The position numbers were made by a program, and so were the translations under genes. A stretch of DNA of 15,676 nucleotides from an uncultured Clostridia bacterium. GTDB lineage: Bacteria; Bacillota; Clostridia; Oscillospirales; Acutalibacteraceae. The notes under the pieces were generated by a model. The model ran no database searches. It had not been told where the DNA came from and worked only from the letters and a program-made list of their open reading frames with translations. Numbering within the stretch: position 1 is the first letter of the stretch; each line of letters starts with the position of its first letter. This document shows positions 7,240 through 14,362 of this stretch, in pieces. The stretch spans positions 1 through 15,676 of the forward strand of contig CALDHV010000253.1 of NCBI GenBank assembly GCA_937902305.1. The letters run 5' to 3'.

Positions 7240-8611
7240 GCCTTTACACACGACCGGCGCACCGCCGGTATCGCTGATGGATGCCCGGCACGCCGCCGCC
7301 ACCGTGTTGATGCGGGTGGAGGAGCAGGGCGGCTTTTCCAACATCGTTTTGGAGGAATATTTACAGCGGATCACGCTTTCCGACGCCGACCGCGCCTTGA
7401 CGGTGCGTCTGGTGTATGGGGTGATCGAACGGCGGCTGACGCTGGACTATCTGCTCAACCACCTGTCGAGCGTTCCGGTTTTCCGGATGGAGCCGATGAT
7501 CCGCGAAGTATTGCGCATCGGCGCGTATCAGCTTGTGTTTGCCGACCGTATTCCCGCTTTTGCCGCCGTACACGAGTCGGTGGAGCTGGCGAAAAAAAGC
7601 GGCTTTGCCCGTCTGTCCGGGTACGTCAACGGCGTTTTGCGCGCTGTGGAGCGGCAAGGGGCGGCGATGCTGGCGGCTCTGCCGGATACCGATAAAGGGC
7701 GGGAGATACGCTATTCCTGCCCGCGGGAATGGATCCGCGCGTGGCGGGACGCCTACGGTGAAACGCTGACCGCAGGGTTGCTGGAAAGCATCAATGACGC
7801 GCCGCCCGTTTATCTGCGGGTGAATACCGTTAAGACTGATGTTACCGCATTCCGTGCGGCACTGGATGCCGCCGGTGTGCCGAACAGCCCGGTGCCGGGA
7901 CTGCCCGAGGCGCTGGCGCTACCCTCGGCGGCGCTTAAAAGCCTGCCGCCGCAATGGGACGATTGCTGGTATTTTCAGGATATTGCTTCGCAATGGTGCT
8001 GTCGCGCGTTGGACGCGCGCCCCGGCGAGCGGATCGCGGATGTCTGTGCCGCGCCGGGAGGCAAGAGCTTTACCGTTGCGCAATATATGGACAACCGTGG
8101 CACGGTCGTGGCAAGCGATTTCTACGAAGCCAAAACCACCGCGATGGCGGCGCGTGCCGCCGTGCTGGGACTGACCTGCGTGTCGGTCGCGGCGCGGGAT
8201 GCGTCCGCGCCCCCGCCCGATGAGCTTTGCGGCACCTTTGATCGCGTGATATGCGACGCGCCCTGCTCGGGGCTTGGTGTTATCCGGCGCAAGCCGGAGA
8301 TACGCTATAAATCGGCGGCGGATTTTGCCGACCTGCCGGTGTTGCAGTTGCGGATCCTGGAGCAGGCGGCGCTTCTTGCGCGCCCGGGCGGTGTGTTGCA
8401 GTATTCGACCTGCACTCTGCGCCCGGAGGAAAATGAAAATGTGCGGGCGGCGTTTTTGGCGCGGCATCCGGAGTTTTCGCCGCGGCAGTTGCCGACGCCG
8501 GAGCTGTTTGCTTCCGCCGGGATACCGATGGGAAGCGAGATTACGCTGTTTCCGCCCATCCACGCTTCGGATGGATTTTATATCGCCGGCTTTGTTCGCG
8601 CCGGAGAATGA
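7226..8611 (+). CDS. rsmB: 16S rRNA (cytosine(967)-C(5))-methyltransferase
   Basis: RsmB methylates C967 of 16S rRNA using S-adenosylmethionine. From the GTG at 7226 the product has 461 residues: an N-terminal NusB-like RNA-binding domain (ARHAAATVLMRVEEQGGFSN through about residue 160), then a Rossmann methyltransferase domain. The SAM loop DVCAAPGGK is at 272-280. The two cysteines of the NOL1/NOP2/Sun mechanism are C347 in DAPCSGLG and C396 in STCTLRPEENE, the latter being the expected nucleophile. The start is uncertain: GTG 7226 overlaps the fmt stop and would be coupled to it, while ATG 7277 (MDARHAAATVL) begins where many homologues do. Neither has a clear Shine-Dalgarno sequence. It is followed after 9 bases by rlmN. 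Confidence 0.95.
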   Translation: MTSYEPLHTTGAPPVSLMDARHAAATVLMRVEEQGGFSNIVLEEYLQRITLSDADRALTVRLVYGVIERRLTLDYLLNHLSSVPVFRMEPMIREVLRIGAYQLVFADRIPAFAAVHESVELAKKSGFARLSGYVNGVLRAVERQGAAMLAALPDTDKGREIRYSCPREWIRAWRDAYGETLTAGLLESINDAPPVYLRVNTVKTDVTAFRAALDAAGVPNSPVPGLPEALALPSAALKSLPPQWDDCWYFQDIASQWCCRALDARPGERIADVCAAPGGKSFTVAQYMDNRGTVVASDFYEAKTTAMAARAAVLGLTCVSVAARDASAPPPDELCGTFDRVICDAPCSGLGVIRRKPEIRYKSAADFADLPVLQLRILEQAALLARPGGVLQYSTCTLRPEENENVRAAFLARHPEFSPRQLPTPELFASAGIPMGSEITLFPPIHASDGFYIAGFVRAGE

Positions 8612-8620
8612 GGTGACGAG

Positions 8621-9676
8621 TTGAGCACGGTGGATCTGCGTTCGATGACGCAGGAGCAGTTGGCAGAGCAGTTGCGCACGCGGGGCTATCCGGCGTACCG
8701 CGCCGGGCAGATACGCCGCTGGCTGGATGACGGTGTCACCGATTTTGACGCGATGACCAACCTGCCGAAGGTATTGCGTCAGGAGCTGGCGGCGTTGTAT
8801 ACCGTCCCGGGCGTCACCATCGCCCGCAAGCTGGTGTCCGCCATCGACGGCACGGTCAAATATCTCTACCGACTGGATGACGGCGAGACCGTCGAATCGG
8901 TGCTGATGGAGTATGAGCACGGGTGGAGCCAATGCATATCCACGCAGGTGGGCTGTAAAATGGGCTGTACCTTTTGCGCGACCGGTATGGGCGGCTTTAT
9001 CCGCGATTTGTCGGCGGCGGAGATGATGGCACAGATCGAAACGGCGCAAAGGGATGCCGGTGTGCGGGTCTCCTCCGTCGTGCTGATGGGTATGGGAGAG
9101 CCGCTGGATAATTACGATAATGTTGTCCGCTTTTTGCGGATGCTCGGAGAAGAGGGCGGCGTGCATATCGGGATGCGCCATATTTCGCTGTCCACCTGCG
9201 GGCTGGTGCCGCAGATACGGCGATTGATGAAGGAGCAGATACCGCTGACACTGTCGGTTTCTCTGCACGCGCCGAATGACGCGATCCGCACCCGCACGAT
9301 GCCGGTCGCCCGGCGGTACGGGATGGAGGAATTGTTGGATGCCTGCCGTGCGTATATCGCCGAGACCGGTCGCCGGATCTCATTCGAATACGCGATGATC
9401 GACGGGGTCAATGATACCGACGATTGTGCGCGGGAGCTTGCCGACCGCCTGCACGGGATGCTGTGTCATGTCAATCTCATCCCGGTCAACGCGGTCGCGG
9501 GAAAATCTCAGCGGCGCAGCAGTCGTCGCCGGGTCGAGGAGTTTACGGAAATATTGCAAAAACGGGGGATCAATGTCACCGTCCGGCGGACGCTGGGTGC
9601 GGATATTAACGCTTCCTGCGGGCAACTGCGGCGGCAGGCGGATCAATCGGATAACGGAAAGGGGGAAACGTCGTGA
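8621..9676 (+). CDS. rlmN: Dual-specificity RNA methyltransferase RlmN
   Basis: A radical-SAM enzyme that adds a C2 methyl group to A2503 of 23S rRNA and to A37 of some tRNAs. The 351-residue product has the cluster motif C112-x3-C116-x2-C119 (GCKMGCTFC), the SAM-binding GMGEP at 157-161, and HISLSTCGLVP. C333, in DINASCGQLR, corresponds to the cysteine that carries the transferred methyl group in E. coli (C355), and C105 to its partner C118. The start is a TTG at 8621 with AGGTGA at 8611-8616; a GTG at 8630 is the alternative and would remove three residues. It overlaps stp by the four bases GTGA. Confidence 0.96.
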   Translation: MSTVDLRSMTQEQLAEQLRTRGYPAYRAGQIRRWLDDGVTDFDAMTNLPKVLRQELAALYTVPGVTIARKLVSAIDGTVKYLYRLDDGETVESVLMEYEHGWSQCISTQVGCKMGCTFCATGMGGFIRDLSAAEMMAQIETAQRDAGVRVSSVVLMGMGEPLDNYDNVVRFLRMLGEEGGVHIGMRHISLSTCGLVPQIRRLMKEQIPLTLSVSLHAPNDAIRTRTMPVARRYGMEELLDACRAYIAETGRRISFEYAMIDGVNDTDDCARELADRLHGMLCHVNLIPVNAVAGKSQRRSSRRRVEEFTEILQKRGINVTVRRTLGADINASCGQLRRQADQSDNGKGETS

Positions 9677-10428
9677 AGATCATAGGAGATACTCACATCG
9701 GACTGGTGCGGGAAAACAATCAGGATGCGCTGTCGTTCGCGCCTATCGGCGAACAGCGGGCGTATGCGATCGTTTGCGACGGTATGGGAGGCGCGAACGG
9801 CGGCAACATTGCCAGCGATATAGCCGTCCATATTTTGGCTGACCGGATACGGGACAGCTTCCGGGAGGATGTGCCGGTGCGCTCGCCCGACCGCTTGTTG
9901 GCGAGCGCGATCGAGGCGGCGAATATCGGTGTCTATGACCGTGCACAGCAGTCTCCGGAGCTGGAGGGTATGGGCACGACGGTGGTCGTGGCGGTGCTGT
10001 GCGGCAACATCGCTTACATTTCTCACGTCGGTGACAGCCGTCTGTATCTGATGCGGGAGGGAAAGCTGACCCAGATCACCCGTGACCACTCGGTGGTGCA
10101 GGAAATGATTGAGCGGGGTCAACTGACCGAGCAGGAAGCCAAGAACCACCCGCGACGGCATTTCATCACCCGCGCCATAGGCGTACAGGAGTTCGAACAG
10201 GGCGAATACGATGAGCTGGATATTCTGCCGGGCGATCGCTTGTTACTTTGCACCGACGGATTGACCAATATGGTAGATCGGGAAAAAATTGCGGCATTGC
10301 TCACTGACGGGCCACCGGAAAATGCGGTCGAGCGGTTGATCGGTGCGGCACTGGACGGCGGCGGAACGGATAACGTGACGGCGGTCGTCATCAATACGGA
10401 CGGATGCGAAGAAAGGAACGGTCACTGA
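9673..10428 (+). CDS. stp: PP2C-type Ser/Thr protein phosphatase (PrpC/Stp)
   Basis: A metal-dependent PPM-family phosphatase that removes phosphate from targets of the neighbouring kinase PrkC and from PrkC itself. The 251-residue product holds the family motifs in order: RENNQD at 13-18, CDGMGG with D36 and G37, SHVGDSR with D121, TRDHSVVQE, CTDGLTN with D195, and GGTDNVTA with D233 and N234. The aspartates form the two-metal site. There is no signal peptide or membrane segment, so it is cytosolic. The GTG start at 9673 overlaps the rlmN stop and has a purine-rich AAAGGGGGA just upstream. The phosphatase/kinase gene pair is conserved across Firmicutes and regulates cell-wall growth and, in sporeformers, germination. 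Confidence 0.96.
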   Translation: MKIIGDTHIGLVRENNQDALSFAPIGEQRAYAIVCDGMGGANGGNIASDIAVHILADRIRDSFREDVPVRSPDRLLASAIEAANIGVYDRAQQSPELEGMGTTVVVAVLCGNIAYISHVGDSRLYLMREGKLTQITRDHSVVQEMIERGQLTEQEAKNHPRRHFITRAIGVQEFEQGEYDELDILPGDRLLLCTDGLTNMVDREKIAALLTDGPPENAVERLIGAALDGGGTDNVTAVVINTDGCEERNGH

Positions 10429-10430
10429 TT

Positions 10431-12491
10431 ATGGATAAATATATCGGTAAAAGATTAGACGGACGCTACGAGATTCGGGAGCTGATCGGCATCGGCGGTA
10501 TGGCGTGCGTATACAAGGCGTATGATGTCGTGGACGGTCGTGATGTGGCGGTCAAGCTGCTCAAGGAGGAGTTCCTCAACAACGAGGAGTTCGTGCGGCG
10601 CTTCCGCAACGAATCCAAGGCGATCGCCATCCTCAACCACCCCAATATCGTCAAGGTGCTGGATGTCGGCTTCGGCGAGTCGATGCAGTTTATCGTGATG
10701 GAGTATATCGACGGCATCACGCTCAAGGAATATCTCGACCAACGCAAGGACATCCGCTGGAAAGAGGCGGTGCATTTCACCGTGCAGATCCTGCGCGCGT
10801 TACAGCACGCGCACGACAAGGGCATCGTGCATCGGGATATTAAGCCGCAGAACATTATGCTGGTATCCGACGGCACGATCAAGGTGACCGATTTCGGCAT
10901 TGCCCGGCTGTCCCGCAACGAATTGCGCGCGGCGACGATGGACGGCGAAAAGGCGATTGGCTCGGTGCATTACATCAGCCCCGAGCAGGCGCGCGGCGAG
11001 ATCACGGATGAAAAAGCCGATCTCTATTCTGTCGGTGTCGTGCTATATGAGATGCTGACCGGGCGCCTGCCGTTTGAGGCGGATAACGCTGTTTCGGTCG
11101 CTATTATGCAGATGCAGACCGAGCCGACCGCGCCGCATCTCATCAATGAGAATGTGCCGGAGGGTCTGGAGCAGATCACAATGAAGGCGATGCAGAAGGA
11201 TACCGCCAAGCGGTATCAGTCGGCGGCGGAAATGCTCAACGATATTGATGAGTTTAAGCGCAATCCGTCGATCAAGTTTGAATATACCTATTTTTCAGAT
11301 GAAACGCCGACCCGCTATGTGGACGCGATCACCAGGATCCGCGGCAACGGCGGCGCGGTGCAGGAGCCGGAGGAGCCGCGGGAGGGTGAGCCGAAAAAGC
11401 TGTCCACGGTGGCGATCTTGTCTGCGGTCGCGGCGGCGGTATTGCTCGTGACGATGGTGATACTCGGTGTCGTCCTGTTTAGCGGCGGTAAGAGCGAGAT
11501 TACGGTGGATAATTTCGTCGGTATGGACTATGCCAATCAAGTGACCAAGATCGATGGCATCTCGAAAAAATACAAGATCAAGATGGAAGAGGGCTACAGT
11601 GCCGATCAGCCGGAGGGCTTTGTATTCAAGCAGGAGCCGGAAGCAAACTCGCGCATCAAAACCGGCGGCAAGCTGACGCTGTATGTCAGCAAGGGCTCCC
11701 GACTGGCGCAGATTCCGCCGCTCACGCCCGGAGAAAACAGCGGTCTGGTCAAGAGCCGTCTGACGGCGGCGGGCTTCACCGTCAACGAGGTGCTGGAAAG
11801 CAGTCTGGACATCAAAAAGGGCTGTGTCATCCGTTTGGATCCCGAGGCGGGAGAGCAGGCACAGTACGGCTCGGAGATCACGATGTATGTCAGTAGCGGC
11901 GAGCCGGAGGAAGACCCGATCGCTATGCCGAATGTCGTCGGCTACTCCTATAACGACGCGGTGGAAACGCTGGTCAGCGCCGGTTTCACCCGCAGTCACA
12001 TTTCCGCAAGCTATATCAGCGACAGCAGTCCCGCCGATACGGTGCTCGGCTGTTCACCGGACAGCTCCGCCAAGCGCGTGCCCAGCACCGAGATCGTGCT
12101 GAAGGTTAGCACCGGATTCCTGGAGGTGCCGATCTCACTGGAGTTGCCCTCGACGGCAACGACGGTCGATTTGCAATTCTATGTCAACGGCAAGCAGGAT
12201 GAGGCGCTGACGGCAAAGTATAAGAATATCGTTCCGGTGGATATTGGAACGCTCAATTTCACGGTCAACGAAAAATCCGCCAATTACGTGGTGACGGTCA
12301 AGATCTCGGTCGCGGGCAAGAACGATTTTGCGATGTACGCGTCCTATACCGCCAACGGCAAGACCGGAAAGGCGACCTTGCGCGAGCAATATCCGTTTAC
12401 GGAGCCTGCGCCGGAGCCGACCAAGCCGGCGGAGCCGCAGGGCGAAGAGCCGGAGCAACCGGCGCTTTCACCGTTCGGGTGGCTGTTCTGA
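10431..12491 (+). CDS. prkC: Serine/threonine protein kinase with PASTA domains (PrkC/Stk1)
   Basis: Membrane kinase that senses muropeptides or lipid II and phosphorylates cell-wall and growth regulators. From ATG 10431 it has 686 residues. The cytosolic kinase domain has the glycine loop GIGGMACVYKAYD, K42 in VAVKLL, HRD with D136, DFG with D154, and a GSVHYISPEQ activation-loop end. One transmembrane helix follows at about 325-350. Outside are three PASTA repeats (about 356-422, 423-491, 497-562), an Ig-like beta domain (about 564-655) and a Pro/Glu-rich tail ending FGWLF. B. subtilis PrkC likewise has three PASTA domains plus an Ig-like domain. The ATG at 10431 is preferred over 10404, because the protein then begins MDKYIGKRLDGRYEI like its relatives. 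It follows stp by 2 bases and overlaps rsgA by 1 base (TGATG). Confidence 0.95.
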   Translation: MDKYIGKRLDGRYEIRELIGIGGMACVYKAYDVVDGRDVAVKLLKEEFLNNEEFVRRFRNESKAIAILNHPNIVKVLDVGFGESMQFIVMEYIDGITLKEYLDQRKDIRWKEAVHFTVQILRALQHAHDKGIVHRDIKPQNIMLVSDGTIKVTDFGIARLSRNELRAATMDGEKAIGSVHYISPEQARGEITDEKADLYSVGVVLYEMLTGRLPFEADNAVSVAIMQMQTEPTAPHLINENVPEGLEQITMKAMQKDTAKRYQSAAEMLNDIDEFKRNPSIKFEYTYFSDETPTRYVDAITRIRGNGGAVQEPEEPREGEPKKLSTVAILSAVAAAVLLVTMVILGVVLFSGGKSEITVDNFVGMDYANQVTKIDGISKKYKIKMEEGYSADQPEGFVFKQEPEANSRIKTGGKLTLYVSKGSRLAQIPPLTPGENSGLVKSRLTAAGFTVNEVLESSLDIKKGCVIRLDPEAGEQAQYGSEITMYVSSGEPEEDPIAMPNVVGYSYNDAVETLVSAGFTRSHISASYISDSSPADTVLGCSPDSSAKRVPSTEIVLKVSTGFLEVPISLELPSTATTVDLQFYVNGKQDEALTAKYKNIVPVDIGTLNFTVNEKSANYVVTVKISVAGKNDFAMYASYTANGKTGKATLREQYPFTEPAPEPTKPAEPQGEEPEQPALSPFGWLF

Positions 12492-13372
12492 TGATGACGG
12501 AAGGTGTTATTTTACGCGGTATCGGCGGCTTCTATTATGTAGAAGCCGCCGATGCGGTCTATACCTGTCGGGCGCGCGGCGCGTTTCGGCGGCAGGGGAT
12601 GACCCCGGTCGCGGGAGATCGTGTCCGGATCAGCGTCGGCGATGACGGCAACGGGGTGCTGGAGGAGATCCTACCCCGCAAAAACAGCCTCATTCGCCCG
12701 GCGGTCGCCAACCTCGATTTGCTGGTGCTGGTGGCATCCGTGCGGGAGCCGGAGACCAATTTGCAGGTGTTGGATCGGATGATCGCCATTGCCGAAAAAA
12801 AGGAGATTTGCCCGATTTTGGTTATCAGCAAGACCGATCTGGGCGACCCCGAGCCGATCGCGGATATTTATCGCCGGGTCGGCATCGAGTGTTATCCTGT
12901 TTCGGTCGGGCAGGAAAACTCGTTGATACGGCTTCGGGAGCGTCTGCGAGGGCAAGTCAGCGTTTTCACCGGCAATTCCGGTGTTGGCAAGAGTAGCTTG
13001 CTGAATGCGCTCGACCCGGAGCTGGTGCTGGATACCGGCGAGATCAGCCACAAGCTTGGGCGGGGTAGACACACCACCCGCGCGGCATCGCTGTATCCGC
13101 TGGCAGGCGGGTATATGGTGGATACCCCGGGCTTTTCATCGCTGGACGGTGCGCTGGTCGATCCGATCGACAAGGAGGAGCTGGCGGACTGCTTCCGCGA
13201 GTTTGCGCCGTTTTTCGGCAAGTGCCGCTTTGTCGGCTGTGCCCACTACCGTGAGCCGGGTTGTGCGGTGCGGCAGGCGGTGGAGGAGGGGATCATCCCC
13301 GTCTCCCGGTATGAAAGCTATGTAGCGATGTATGAGCAGGTCAAGGATGTGAAGGAGTGGGAAAAGCCGTGA
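12491..13372 (+). CDS. rsgA: Small ribosomal subunit biogenesis GTPase RsgA
   Basis: RsgA (YloQ/CpgA in Bacillus) is a circularly permuted GTPase that checks late 30S subunit maturation. The 293-residue product has an N-terminal OB fold (about 1-65), then the permuted G motifs in order: G4 SKTD at 113-116, G1 GNSGVGKS at 161-168, G2 GRGRHTTR and G3 DTPG at 211-214. The C-terminal zinc knuckle CRFVGCAHYREPGC has ligands C245, C250, H252 and C258. G4 is SKTD rather than the usual NKxD; this is a tolerated variant. The start ATG overlaps the prkC stop by one base. In Bacillus CpgA is phosphorylated by PrkC, consistent with this placement. In many Firmicutes rpe follows; here thiN follows at once. 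Confidence 0.96.
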   Translation: MMTEGVILRGIGGFYYVEAADAVYTCRARGAFRRQGMTPVAGDRVRISVGDDGNGVLEEILPRKNSLIRPAVANLDLLVLVASVREPETNLQVLDRMIAIAEKKEICPILVISKTDLGDPEPIADIYRRVGIECYPVSVGQENSLIRLRERLRGQVSVFTGNSGVGKSSLLNALDPELVLDTGEISHKLGRGRHTTRAASLYPLAGGYMVDTPGFSSLDGALVDPIDKEELADCFREFAPFFGKCRFVGCAHYREPGCAVRQAVEEGIIPVSRYESYVAMYEQVKDVKEWEKP

Positions 13373-13992
13373 GCCGCTGTGTGATTTTGGCCGCCGCACC
13401 GGTGGAGGATGTCGCGCCGTTGCGCCCGCTTTTGTGCCCGGACGACGTGTTTGTCGCGGCGGACGGTGGACTGGTGCTTGCTGACGCGCTCGGGGTACGT
13501 CCCTTGCGGGTGGTGGCGGATTTTGATTCGGCTTCTTTTACGCCGAATGACGCACCGGTCACGCGACTGCCGGTGCGTAAGGACATCACCGATACCGCCG
13601 CAGCGCTCAGGTGGGCGCGGGCGCAGGGGTATACCGATTTTCTCTTGCTCGGCGGATTGGGCGGACGGCTGGATCACGAATATGCCAATATTTGCACGGC
13701 GGTTGAAGCCGCCCGCGCCGGATGCCGGCTGATGCTGGCGGACGGGCGCAACCGCGTTTTTGCCGCCGTGTCCTCGCCACTGACGATCCCGGCTCAACCG
13801 GGGTGGCATTTGTCCTTTTTTGCGTTCGATGCTCCGGTGCGGGGCTTGACCCTACGTGGGGTGGAATACGAGCTGACCGACTACGCGCTTTTGCCCGAGG
13901 ATCCGCTGTGCGTGAGCAATGGATTTGCCGCCGGGCAAGCCACCGTGACCTTTACGGAGGGGACATTGCTGGTCTTTTTGTCGCGGGATTGA
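13369..13992 (+). CDS. thiN: Thiamine pyrophosphokinase
   Basis: Converts thiamine and ATP to thiamine diphosphate and AMP in the cytosol. The 207-residue product shows FVAADGG (D32, G33, G34), ADFDS at 50-54, RKDITDTAAAL with K71, D72, T74 and D75, and GGRLDH with R100, D102 and H103; these are the substrate and metal motifs of the family. The second motif is normally GDxDS, so Ala replaces Gly at residue 50. The C-terminal beta-sandwich half, ending TEGTLLVFLSRD, is complete. The GTG at 13369 overlaps the rsgA stop as GTGA. An AAGGAG lies 11 bases upstream, somewhat far. An earlier GTG at 13357 would start on top of that site. This is the last gene of the compact block; a 73-bp gap follows. 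Confidence 0.92.
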   Translation: MSRCVILAAAPVEDVAPLRPLLCPDDVFVAADGGLVLADALGVRPLRVVADFDSASFTPNDAPVTRLPVRKDITDTAAALRWARAQGYTDFLLLGGLGGRLDHEYANICTAVEAARAGCRLMLADGRNRVFAAVSSPLTIPAQPGWHLSFFAFDAPVRGLTLRGVEYELTDYALLPEDPLCVSNGFAAGQATVTFTEGTLLVFLSRD

Positions 13993-14065
13993 TTTTTCAC
14001 GCACCGTTTTCCCGCCACGGCATAATCTGTTAATGACACAGGATTTGCCGAAGGAGGTGGCGGCG

Positions 14066-14215
14066 ATGAACCGTCGGTGCGGATCGGGCTCGATGCTTTT
14101 TGTGGTGTTCGGCGTAGGGATGCTGGCGGATATTCTTCTGCCGTCGCAGGCAATGGTCGTGGTGCTGGGCATCGCGCTGGTGCTTTGCGGCTGGTCTTGC
14201 GTCAAACACCGATAA
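14066..14215 (+). CDS. Small two-helix membrane protein, unknown, upstream of spoVM
   Basis: Forty-nine residues, mostly two hydrophobic segments (about 10-25 and 30-45) separated by a short PSQ turn, with a basic, Cys-containing start (MNRRCGSGS) and a basic end (CVKHR). This is the pattern of a membrane hairpin with both ends on the cytosolic side; the topology is inferred from the positive-inside rule. The ATG at 14066 is chosen because a full AAGGAGGT (14051-14058) lies 7 bases upstream. An in-frame ATG at 14033 lacks any such site. It lies 73 bases after thiN and 14 bases before spoVM, so it is likely cotranscribed with spoVM. In Bacillus thiN and spoVM are direct neighbours. I cannot name a family with certainty, and a sporulation role is only inferred from position. 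Confidence 0.75.
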   Translation: MNRRCGSGSMLFVVFGVGMLADILLPSQAMVVVLGIALVLCGWSCVKHR

Positions 14216-14229
14216 GGAGCGGATGCGTG

Positions 14230-14313
14230 ATGCGTGTGGTAGTCGTCCGAAGCCCCAAGCTGATGCGGGGCTTGCTTTGCAGGTTGTTTGGTATTCCGAA
14301 GGAAAAAACATAA
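14230..14313 (+). CDS. spoVM: Stage V sporulation protein SpoVM
   Basis: A 27-residue protein, below the size usually called. It aligns without gaps to B. subtilis SpoVM (26 residues): P9-K10, G14 and G21 all fall at the same positions, followed by a charged end (PKEKT). SpoVM is a short amphipathic helix that recognises the convex curved surface of the forespore membrane and recruits SpoIVA for coat assembly. P9 is important for shallow membrane insertion in B. subtilis. Position supports the call, because spoVM follows thiN at the end of this cluster in Bacillus. AAGGAG (14214-14219) lies 10 bases before the ATG at 14230. The ATG at 14223 is too close to that site and is out of frame. Differences from B. 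subtilis include R13 and C17. It is followed at once by a terminator. Confidence 0.85.
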   Translation: MRVVVVRSPKLMRGLLCRLFGIPKEKT

Positions 14314-14316
14314 AGA

Positions 14317-14360
14317 AAAACAGGCTGTTGTGCAAATAAACGCAACAGCCTGTTTTCTTT
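14317..14360. terminator. Bidirectional intrinsic terminator after spoVM
   Basis: Bases 14317-14330 and 14343-14356 are a perfect 14-bp inverted repeat, extendable by a G-U and a G-C pair around an 8-base loop. The right arm runs into TTTTCTTT (14353-14360), and the left flank is A-rich, giving a T-tract for the opposite strand. It sits between the stop of spoVM (14313) and the stop of the converging minus-strand gene (14363), and can end both transcripts. Confidence 0.88.
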
Positions 14361-14362
14361 CC

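Noticed and set aside
7919..9268. A 449-codon open frame antisense to rsmB and rlmN
   Set aside because: It spans two well-supported genes on the other strand, has shadow-type composition and no domain; long antisense frames are common in GC-rich DNA.
14033..14065. Earlier in-frame ATG for the 49-residue membrane protein
   Set aside because: It has no Shine-Dalgarno, and the extension would contain the AAGGAGGT that clearly serves the ATG at 14066.
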